NCBI GenBank assembly: GCA_018105865.1
Contig: CM030834.1
Span: forward strand, 5,687,257 to 5,751,256
Direction: 5' to 3'
Length of the DNA: 64,000 nt
DNA from: Metaphire vulgaris
Lineage: Eukaryota > Annelida > Clitellata > Crassiclitellata > Megascolecidae
The translations under genes and the position numbers were made by a program. Position 1 is the first letter of the stretch. The number at the start of each line of letters is the position of its first letter. Positions 56,215 through 64,000 of this stretch are shown here, one piece after another. A model generated the notes under the pieces. The model was not told the origin of the DNA and did no database searches. It was given only the letters and a program-made list of their open reading frames with translations.

Positions 56215-57315
56215 CGCGTGACACTGGCTGTAACCCAGTCCGCTCTCATGATAACAGATCGCGCAGGCATCCTGGCTCGTTGGGCAGAACACCTCCACAG
56301 TGTACTCAATCAGACCTCCACATTTGACTACACAGTGTTGGATGAACTACCAGAGTGGGATACGGATGACAAACTGATCCTACCTCCAAACGAAAAGGAG
56401 ATACGTCTTGCCATAGAGCAAATGACTTCGGGCAAAGCACCAGGTCTTGACGGACTCCTAATAGAACTGTTCAGCAAACTTGTCGCATTGTTTGGTGACA
56501 TCTGGAGTAAGTGATCTGTCCCACAAGATTTCAAAGAGGCGCTGATCGTGCATATTGCATATTTTCAAACGGAAAGAAGACCATTCAGTGTGCGACGATC
56601 ACAGAGGAATATCGCCGCTAGCAGTGCCAGGAAAGATACTATCACGTGTCATCCTAAACCACCTCACAGATCACATCAGCAAAAATGACATAATACCAGA
56701 AGGATAGTGCGGCTTTCGTTCAGGCCGCAGCACAATTGATATGATGTCGAGAACAGCAGAGGGAACTTTATGTCACCTTCATAGACTCGACAAAGGCTTT
56801 TGATTCTGTCGACAGACCTGCCTTATGGGCAATACTAAAAAAAATTGGCTGCCCTGATGATCTCGTGAGCATTATACAATCTTTTCATGACGGCATGCGA
56901 GCCTCTGTTATCGAAAATGGCGAAATATCCCCAGATTTCGATGTTACAAACTGTACAAAGCAAGGATGCGTTCTGGCTCCCACGCTGTTCATAATATTCC
57001 TTTCCATGATGCTGCGAGTGGCCTTTAAGGACTGCAAGACTGGTGTCCCCATCCACTACCCCATGGATGGAGATCTGTTTGATCTGCGACGACTGCAGGC
57101 CAAAACAAAGGTGCAGATAGCAACACTTTGAGAGCTGCTCTTCGCTGATGACTGTGCCCTCGTCGCCCACACACACAGGCAGATGCACAGCATCAGCACT
57201 GCTTCTTCAACACAGCCTAAAGATTCGGGCTGACAGTCAGTTTAAAGAAAACAGAGGTCATGTGTCAAGCCTATCCAATACAACAGACAGCAACCACCAA
57301 GATCATGGCAGAAGA

Positions 57316-57940
57316 TTATTATTATTATTATTACAACGTACTGATTAATGTGGTAACTCGTCCTAAAAGAACTGCGTGAACATATACAAAAACACAAGAA
57401 ATCACAAGTAGCTCCTGCGGAAAAGCCAGGTTTTAAGCTTCTCTTTGAAGGTGTTGAGAGAAGGAGAGAGCTGCACAAATGAGGGCAGACAGTTCCACGC
57501 TCTCGACGCGGCCACAGGGAACGCAGGATCACCGACAGTGAGGTGGAACGGGCAGATCTCAAGGCATTGCCGACCTTCCAAGTTAGCTACTCGTACCAGT
57601 TCAGTCGCCAGGTATGCAGGGCCGACACCATTCAGGCATCAGTAGGCTAATAACGCGAGCTTGAAGTGGATTCTTTCTGGCGCTGATAGCCAGTGCAAAT
57701 CACGAAGCGATGGAGTTACGTGTTCACCTGGTGGAATATGGCAGATCATACGAGCAGCAGCGTTAAGAACAGACTGAAGACGGTTGAGAAGGTATTTCCG
57801 TATTCCGGCGAGAGTAGCATTGCCATAATCTAATTTGGTCAACACCAGAGTGGAGACCAGTGTTTTGAGTGCAGTGGCTGACACTGAGCGACGAATACTT
57901 CTAATCAGCCTGAGGGCATTGAAGCATCCAGCCACAGATG
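57316..57940 (-). pseudogene. ATT-tailed LINE inserted into the LINE C-terminal region
   Basis: The 3' tail is (ATT)n at 57317-57333, then 'acaacgtactgattaatgtgg'. In minus orientation: CFNALRLIRSIRRSVSATAL, KLDYGNATLAGIRKYLLNRL, PSLRDLHWLSAPERIHFKLA and FKEKLKTWLFRRS. Closely related to 5410-5838, sharing both tail type and 3' UTR. Confidence 0.85.
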
Positions 57941-58500
57941 TAAGTCTTAGGACAATAAATCAGTTCTGCTATCTAGGAGGGCAGTTCTACAACACTCTCA
58001 AAGATGATGGCGACATATCGTATCGGATAACCAAAGCTAGTAGCGCATTCGGTAAACTGCAAAGAAAGCAGTTGTGGAACGAACATGGAATCTCACTGGC
58101 CAAAAAAATTGCCGTTTACCGCTCAGTCGTGCTGACTACATTGCTCTATGGACGCGAGACCTGGACACTTTATAGAGACACAGTTCATCGGCTAGACCAA
58201 TTCCACCTCAGATGCCTACGCAAAATAGCAGGTATAAAATGGCAAGACAGAATCTCCAAAACTGAAGTGCTTCGATCATGCAAAATAACAGGCATTGAGG
58301 CTATCCTTATCCTCCTGCTTGCGCAATTGTGTTGAGTAGGACATGTGGTGCGTATGCCTGACAACCACATACCAAAACAGCTGGCTTCTGGCAAGCGTCT
58401 ACAGGGTACTCCCACGAAACGCTACAAAGACTCTCTCAATCACAATCTAATGCAATGCACCATCGACCCGAAAGATCTGGCCAGTGCGCATGGGCGTAAA

Positions 58501-58760
58501 ACACGGGGGGGGGCGGTCCCCCCCAATAATTAGTGGGAGTGGGATAGAGTAACAATTATCCCCCCCAATGTTTTGTGCTAATGGCAAAAAAGCATTTCCA
58601 TCCCCCCATGATGTTGATGCTAGGATTATGCCAATGCAAGCATCCAAATGTTTTGTTTCGTTATGGCGCCAAAACCGACTACATTCGCTCATTTCTGTGC
58701 CATAGAGTATAACAATTATTTGATGAACTGTTAATTAACAGAGTAACAAATTACTAATCA
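58501..58760. other. G/C-run-rich stretch
   Basis: Runs of G and C (cacggggggggg, tatcccccccaa, catccccccatg) of the kind found in other small DNA elements here, but no paired ends identified. Confidence 0.3.
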
Positions 58761-58859
58761 AAACAAAAAGACTTCAGACAAGAGATACAGAAAAAAAGAC
58801 AATCATGTTCATGATTATTATTATTTATTATTAATATTAAACAGACAGAGTAACAAATG

Positions 58860-59235
58860 TACAGGTAATGGAACAGGCCAAAACAAAAAGAAGGCAGTAA
58901 AGAAGAGGAAGCTACAATACTTTGGTCACATAGTTTGACAAGACGATAGGCAGTCTCGAGACGGCACATGGGCCTCTGCCTTGATAAAAAGACAATCATG
59001 CAATTGTTACAAGATGAGGGGTGGTAGAAGGCAGTTTGGGATTATTTTAAAAGAGGAAGAAGCAGATCAAGAACAATGTGGATGAAAAACATCGCAGACT
59101 GGAACAACTATTCCGGATGCCTACAGAAAAGCTCAAGAGAGAACTTCATGGAAACAGCTGGTTCAAGTCATCGTTCAGCATCGGTGTCATGGAGGAACAT
59201 GATGATGATGCTCATGATGATGATGATTAAATTGT
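58860..59235 (+). pseudogene. RTE-like LINE C-terminal fragment with (ATG)n tail
   Basis: RKLQYFGHIV (58905), then GRSRTMWMKNIADWNNYSGC (59055; normally GR(P)xxxWxDNIxEWTxL) and REN/WKQLVQ words, ending in a (ATG/GATGAT)n tail at 59198-59228. N-terminal parts missing. Confidence 0.65.
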
Positions 59236-59289
59236 CAATACAAAACCTGAAGTCAATGACTCGAAGTAACATTAGAAATTAAACTGAAA

Positions 59290-59440
59290 ATATTAAAACC
59301 AGAAATGATATTATTTTAGAACTGAAATTAGAACTGAAATAAGAATTATTTGTTGAAGTATAACTGAAATAGAAATTAAAATAAAACTTAAAGAATGAAA
59401 ATTAACAATTATTTTTAGAACTGAAATATCACTGCAGGAC
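59290..59440. repeat. Low-complexity GAACTGAAAT-rich stretch
   Basis: The word (ttag)aactgaaat recurs at least five times with variations. Non-coding. Confidence 0.6.
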
Positions 59441-59479
59441 ACATTGGTTTTTGTCAAATATGGACTATGTTGCGCAAAC

Positions 59480-59720
59480 ATAACGTCATCTCCTACTTGA
59501 GTAGCAGTGCTCCACAGGGATCGGTCAGTGGACCAATCCTTTTCTCTTTAGGCTTATAATTCAAAATCATGGTCTGCAATAACATGGATGACATGGACAA
59601 CTAAGATAACATGGACATAGATGAGTATGCAGAAGCTTCCAAACAACTGCAACACCACAGAACTTCATGTAAAGATGAAATGAAAATATGGTTATGGTTC
59701 TATTCACTTTAACTTAATGC
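59480..59720 (+). pseudogene. Old LINE RT relic
   Basis: SAPQGSVSGPILFSL (59508-59552) is the RT (V)PQGSVLGPILFSL block; EYAEASKQLQ about 70 bp later lies where YADD would be. Heavily decayed. Confidence 0.6.
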
Positions 59721-60061
59721 AGTGTGTGCTGTGTTCATGCATCCATCCTGGACAAAAATATTATCAAATGAATACTACCGGTACCATAAGTTTTTATTCA
59801 ACTTTAATTAAATATTAAAATATTTATAATAAAAGTTATAGTCAATTTATCATTTCAAAATCATTTTATAAAACTGAAATTATGTGTTAGTTTATGTTTG
59901 GAAGCTATTTGATAAATTTATGCAAAAAAGAAAAGGGATATGCAAAGTATTGATTTCTTATGTATCCTGTGTGCAGCCTTTTTTTGAATGCATGAGACCT
60001 AAATATCTGAAATAAAAGCAATCAGATGCTAAAATATTATTAGAGCATAAAAAGATCTTAC
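59721..60061. other. PRELID3 intron start, unassigned
   Basis: AT-rich non-coding stretch immediately downstream (minus orientation) of the exon at 60062. Confidence 0.35.
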
Positions 60062-60132
60062 CTTGAAGCATCATTTGGATGTGGAGAATACACAAGGCTT
60101 TCATCAATTGTCACAAAGTTACAAAATGTGAG
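60062..60132 (-). CDS. PRELID3: PRELI/slowmo-family protein, internal exon
   Basis: Exon of 71 bp between ...TATTCTTAG and a strong donor GTAAGA. It encodes LTFCNFVTIDESLVYSPHPN then DAS, with two bases left for a split Arg codon completed at 43355. The pattern (L/I)(S/T)FxNxVxVDExLxYxPHPxD is the slowmo/PRELID3 signature of the PRELI/MSF1 domain. The preceding exons (about 90 residues, with the MKIW-type N-terminus) were not found to the right and are probably beyond 64000. Confidence 0.88.
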
Positions 60133-60239
60133 CTAAGAATACAAATGAATATTCAGTTTGACATATTAAAAACTCTTGTTTACAAATCAATCCTTTTAAA
60201 ACTTCCACAATGTCATTTATTCCAATAAATGCTTATATT

Positions 60240-60465
60240 ATCAAAGTCAAAGTCTATCCCGAGCTCCTACCCAAAGGCATTCAGTCAGGTGTGCAATACT
60301 ACATATGGAGCAAGTCTATTGTGTAGCATGCCTGTTAGACTTGCAGTATTATCTGCAAATCATTTGCCACAGCCATCTGCCAAGTGAAGTCTAAGTCAAC
60401 CTTAGGGCTTCTGCAGGTATTGAACCCACAATCTTCTGATCTCCATGCCACTGCTGTTACAACTC
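60240..60465 (-). mobile_element. Candidate tRNA-derived SINE
   Basis: In minus orientation the start AACAGCAGTGGCATGGAGAT (A-box-like) is followed by GTGGGTTCAATACCTGC (B-box-like GGTTCAATACC). The remaining 150 bp could be the SINE body. No target duplication could be fixed because a TTAA-flanked element abuts at 60468. Confidence 0.45.
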
Positions 60466-60471
60466 TATTAA

Positions 60472-61471
60472 CCCCTTAACCGGGATCCTCATCCAACGTC
60501 ATCTTTCCTTATTTGGGATCCCTGAGCCAGGCTCATCAAGTAAGTTTCAAGGCGTCTCATCAAACGCATGTGATGTATCGGAGACATTTTATGCTATAAA
60601 TCGCTTTAGTATCCATCCATTCACTAAATAGCACCTATTTTCAGCTATATCGGCTCAATGAAAGAGAGAATACATATTCTTTAGAGCGAGGACTACTAAC
60701 TTCCAGAAACAGACCTTTTCGGGTTAGAATTGATCTATCTATACCAAAAGTTGCCCGATTGTCAAACTTGTTGATTTATTTTAATCCACTGACATTCCCC
60801 TACAACTTTGCCGCTGACCAAAGTGGGGTTACTGCTGAAAATGTCAGCTACGGAGCTTTGAAAAAAAATCCTGGAGGGTTTTATTTTAGGCCGTAGAGTG
60901 GACCCTGCCCCCAATATTTTTGTTTTGCATGGATGGTTAGATAGAGGAACAAAAATGCTAAATAATAGTGATTACCTCATCTTCTTAGCTCTTATATAGC
61001 CAGAGATGGAGTAAATTCAAAAATTACAAAACTTTCTTGAGATTCATTGCTAATACTTATGTTTCAACAAAAGGTGTTCTGGTTAGAATTGATCTATCTT
61101 TACCAAATATTGACCGATTTTCAAACTTTTTAATTTATTTTGTTCCACTGACAACCCATACAACTTTGCTGCTCACCTGAGTGGGGCTACAGCATAAAAA
61201 TGTTTGCTGAGCTTAAAATATTTTTGTTGGGAGGGGGTTCTATTTTAGGCCATAGAGTGGTCCCTACACCCAAATTTCTTTGTTTTTCATGGATGGTTAG
61301 AAAGATGAGTAAAAAAGCTAAATAATGGTGTATACCATATCTTCTTAGCTCTTATATAGCCTGAGATATAGCAAATTTTAAAAATTACAGTTTTCATTTT
61401 TGAAGAACGTTTTTCAAAAAAAATAAATCCCCCGGTGACGGCATATAAAAATTTAATCCCCGGTAAAGGGG
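60472..61471 (+). mobile_element. piggyBac-like non-autonomous element, 1000 bp
   Basis: The left end CCCCTTAACCGGGATCC and the right end, in reverse complement, CCCCTTTACCGGGGATT are flanked by TTAA (60468-60471, 61472-61475). The interior carries the same unit as 42151-43186 twice ('gatctatctttaccaaatatt', 'tgttccactgaca', 'gtggggctaca'). Non-coding. Confidence 0.88.
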
Positions 61472-61475
61472 TTAA

Positions 61476-61794
61476 CCTTCTGTCTATACCATAGACCCCT
61501 TAAATCTGCATGACTGACGGTGGCCATGCTTGGGTCCGTGTGGGTCCATTGAATTTTTGACACCACAGCATCTATTACATGCCATAATTTAAGTTGGATA
61601 TAGATACATCTGTAAAATTTGGTAGTATTAAACAATTTGTCAATTTCATTTGAGCAATTTCAATGTTGTCTCCATAAAATAAACACCTGTAATAAATCAC
61701 TTGTGATGAAATGCCTGTCTCACAGCCCTCAAGGTGTGGGATGTGGGTATTCACTTGCAGGTTAGCATTAAGCCTCTAGTACCTTATTTTGGGC
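61476..61794. other. Unassigned stretch
   Basis: No PRELID3 exon or transposon domain recognised. Confidence 0.3.
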
Positions 61795-61996
61795 AAAGAC
61801 CATGCCAAGAGCAAAACATCAGCATACATAGTTTGTATTGTATCTGTGACTGGATGGGAGGCCAATGAAGATCACGAAGCTCAGAGGTGATGTGGTCTCT
61901 GGGTTTCAGGTCAACCACTTGACATGCAGCAGTATTTTGTATGTGCTACAGAGTGGCTAGTGTAGACGTTCGAAGGGCAGCAAGGATGGAATTGCA
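61795..61996 (-). pseudogene. CR1/L2-like LINE C-terminal scrap
   Basis: Matches 29840-30060 (same order of 'agcatacatagtttgtattg', 'atcacgaagctcagaggtga', 'gcagcagtattttgta'). Cut at about 61996 by the insertion of the next LINE. Confidence 0.78.
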
Positions 61997-64000
61997 GTAA
62001 AGTAAAGTAAAGTAAAGTAAAATCTCGTGGATTTTATAGCGCCTTGGAAAGCAGCACAACAGTAGCTGCTTATTCTTAGGCGCTCAGCCTCTCTTAAAAT
62101 AGCTATAGGAAAGGTGTGGGATCAGCCAGTCAATAGTCAACATCCAAAGGGCAGTGAGGCTAGGTTGTTACAGCTATGGCGGAAATTATTTAAGAAACAG
62201 GAAGGATTTAAGCTTAGACCTGAAGACTTGAGGAGATAGTGCAGGAATTATAAGAAACGGGCACTCAGATTTTATTGTTTGAAAGTGTCCAAGTGTGCGA
62301 AGGGAAGCTGGGATCGAGTTCCAGAGTTCAGGTGCAGCGTATGAGAAGGCACGGTTGCAAATTTTCAGGGATTGATTTAGCGGGCGTGACAGAGTGAGAT
62401 GAGATGACGAACGTGTGGGTCGAGGAGGCTGAGGGGTTAATAGTGATCTAAGGTAGACAGGTTTTGATGAATGAAGTGAGCTATATTTAAGTGTTATTAT
62501 CTTATATTGGATACGTTCAGTTATTTTAAGCCAATGTAATGATTTTAGTATGGGTGAAATATGGGAGAATTTAGGTGACTTAGTAACAGCACGAGCAAGT
62601 GCATTTTGTATTGATTGCAATTTGTTGATAGAGGCTTTGGGAAGGTTATAGTAGAGGGAGTTACAATAATCTAATTTGGAGTGGACTATTGAGGTGGCAA
62701 TTGTGGAGGCAGTTTTAGTATCTAGGCAAGGACGTGGGGCGAAGGTCACGAATATGAACATAGCGGGCTTTTGATAGTTGGGAGATTTGTGATTCGAAGT
62801 TTAGAAAAGAATCAAATTTTAATCCTAGATTTCTAGCAGTTGGAACAGGGATTATTGTGGTGTCAGAAGCCAAAACTAGTTTAGGATTGTCAATTTTTTG
62901 AGTTGTTGGGGTAGACCAATTAAAAGAAACTCTGTCTTAGAAGGGTTAAGAGCGAGGAGATTAGATGACATCCAAGCAGAGATTGATGAGAATGCAGATT
63001 CAAGCTCAATAATAGAAGCATTGAATGAAAGAGGTGAGAAGGAAAGGAATAGCTGAGTGTCATCAGCATAGAGTTGGTGATTTAAATTAAGTGAATTGAT
63101 TAAAGATGAGAGTGGTGTGGTGTAAAGGCTGAACAGTACAGGTCCAAGAACAGATCCTTGAGGCACTCCAAAATCTACAGTGTGAGATAGAGAAATTTGG
63201 CTAAGACAGGACACTTGAAAAGACCGGGATTTAAGATAAGATGAAAACCAGTTGTGAGCTATTTCAGATATTCCAAACCAGAGAGAGAGAGAGTCGTTCG
63301 AGCAGAATTTTGTGATCTATAGTATCAAATGCAGCAGAGAGGTCAAGGCGACAAAGACCAGTAACTTGTCGGAGACCAATTGTGGTTAAGAGTCTGTCAT
63401 GAACGTAGGCGAGAACGGTTTCAGTTGAGTGATGTTTAGTGTAGGCAGCCTGATGAGCATTACATAGCAAGTTATTTGAAAGGTGTTCGGTCAGTCTAGA
63501 AAGCACAATTTTCTCAGTAAGTTTTGATAGAAGTGAAAGATTTGAGATGGGGCGATAGTTATTAAGATCTTCTCTGTCAAGACCAGGCTTTTTTAGGAGA
63601 GGAGTGACAAAAGAGTTTTTGAATGAAGATGGGAAAGTGCCTGAGGTAAGAGAGAGGTTGATGATTCTAGTTATGATAGGCGTAAGCACGATGGCACACT
63701 GTTTGAGTAAAGAAGTAGGTATGAGATCTAGGTCACATTGTTTGTTTGGGAGAGAAAGTAGCAGTTTGGATACCTCTTCATCAGTTGCAGGAGTGAAGCT
63801 GGATAAATTGCATGGGGTTGTGGGGGAGAAGGGTAATGAGGAGAGGTGGTTTGAGTAATAGTGAAAGACTTAAGGACACTGCGAATCTTAGAGATTTTTG
63901 GAGAGAAGAAATTAGCAAAAGATTCAGCAAGTTCAGCAGTAGTCTAGCCAGGACAGTTCAAATGCAGAAACCAGTTGCGAGGTGACTTCTTTGCAAGCAA
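61997..64000 (-). pseudogene. CR1/L2-like LINE with long open RT segments, runs off the right edge
   Basis: The 3' tail (AGTAA)n at 61997-62022 precedes 'aaaatctcgtggattttatagcgcc'. In minus orientation the RT domain reads FPSSFKNSFVTPLLKKPGLD, NNYRPISNLSLLSKLTEKIV, TKHHSTETVLAYVHDRLLTT, CRLDLSAAFDTIDHKILLER (open 63264-63850), a frameshift near 63290 with a GAGAGA run, VDFGVPQGSVLGPVLFSLYT, LYADDTQLFLSF, frameshifts near 62880 and 62730, then YNLPKASINKLQSIQNALAR and APELWNSIPASLRTL. Coding upstream of the RT continues to 64000. Nearest relative is 5298-7264. Confidence 0.9.

Larger units (their letters stand above)
53777..58500 (+). pseudogene. Endonuclease-RT LINE, near full length, split by an hAT and a LINE
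   Basis: 5' UTR-like start, then an AP endonuclease: TWNVRTLLDSGANHERRTAI (54580), DIAALSETRISGFTQFEEVG (54680), LFVLGDFNARIGRDHNSW (about 55010) and WSDHRMVRTTAF (about 55300). RT: MTSGKAPGLDGLLIELFSK (56425), IDSTKAFDSVDRPALWAIL (56785), TNCTKQGCVLAPTLFIIFL (56950), GDLFDLRRLQAKTKVQIATL (57070) and LLFADDCALVAHTH (57138, catalytic FADD). C-terminus 57940-58490: FCYLGGQFYNTLKDDGDISY, TTLLYGRETWTLYRDTVHRL, CLRKIAGIKWQDRISKTEVL and GTPTKRYKDSLNHNL. Frameshifts and stops throughout. It is a third LINE lineage, distinct from the RTE-like and CR1/L2-like ones. Confidence 0.9.

Noticed and set aside
60134..64000. Search for upstream PRELID3 exons
   Set aside because: No segment on the minus strand shows the N-terminal PRELI blocks; the upstream exons are probably outside the window.

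Overview
The window is animal (metazoan) nuclear DNA, probably from an invertebrate with a repeat-rich genome. It carries spliced exons of two conserved animal genes, GT-AG introns of 16-22 kb, and dense non-LTR retrotransposons and DNA transposons with several microsatellites. There is no prokaryotic gene layout, rRNA or CRISPR array. The species cannot be named from the sequence; interstitial TTAGGG words and animal-type hAT, piggyBac, mariner and CR1/L2-like families fit a marine deuterostome-like genome, but that is inference.

Host genes, all on the minus strand. (1) 421-919 is the first coding exon of ALG2, the mannosyltransferase that adds the second and third mannoses to the dolichol-linked N-glycan precursor. 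(2) Three short exons at 60062-60132, 43253-43355 and 20796-20918 splice in frame into the C-terminal part of a PRELI/slowmo-family (PRELID3-like) mitochondrial intermembrane lipid-transfer protein. The gene spans at least 39 kb here because two introns (16.7 and 22.3 kb) are filled with mobile elements. Its upstream exons were not found.

Mobile DNA makes up most of the rest and is strongly nested. 1.1-5.3 kb: LINE and RTE-like relics interrupted by hAT elements (one hAT inside an RT fragment inside another hAT), a tRNA-derived SINE and a 120-bp inverted duplication. 5.3-10.1 kb: a CR1/L2-like LINE against a decayed Gypsy LTR element. 11.8-23 kb: many small hAT-like elements with 8-bp target duplications, plus a long CR1/L2-like LINE that split an RTE-like LINE. 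23.9-27.2 kb: an hAT with a broken transposase, split by a smaller hAT carrying a LINE. 28.5-38 kb: one RTE-like LINE split by two hATs and a mariner; taking the first hAT out restores its reading frame. 38-40 kb: two CR1-like LINE fragments. 40.5-43.2 kb: two piggyBac-like elements sharing one TTAA. 44.3-53.8 kb: a repeat present three times in the same orientation, enclosing a nearly intact LINE RT, an hAT with a BED finger and a two-frameshift RTE-like LINE. 53.8-59.7 kb: an endonuclease-RT LINE with nested hAT and LINE insertions and further LINE tails. 60.4-61.5 kb: a third piggyBac-like element. 62-64 kb: a CR1/L2-like LINE running off the right edge.

The most unusual signal is a short palindromic module (complementary arms around GC-A(n)-GG) that recurs in and beside several unrelated non-coding DNA transposons; its arms differ between loci but stay complementary. 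Each hAT-like family also carries its own subterminal repeat word, and nearly every microsatellite with identifiable neighbours sits on the 3' end of a LINE copy.
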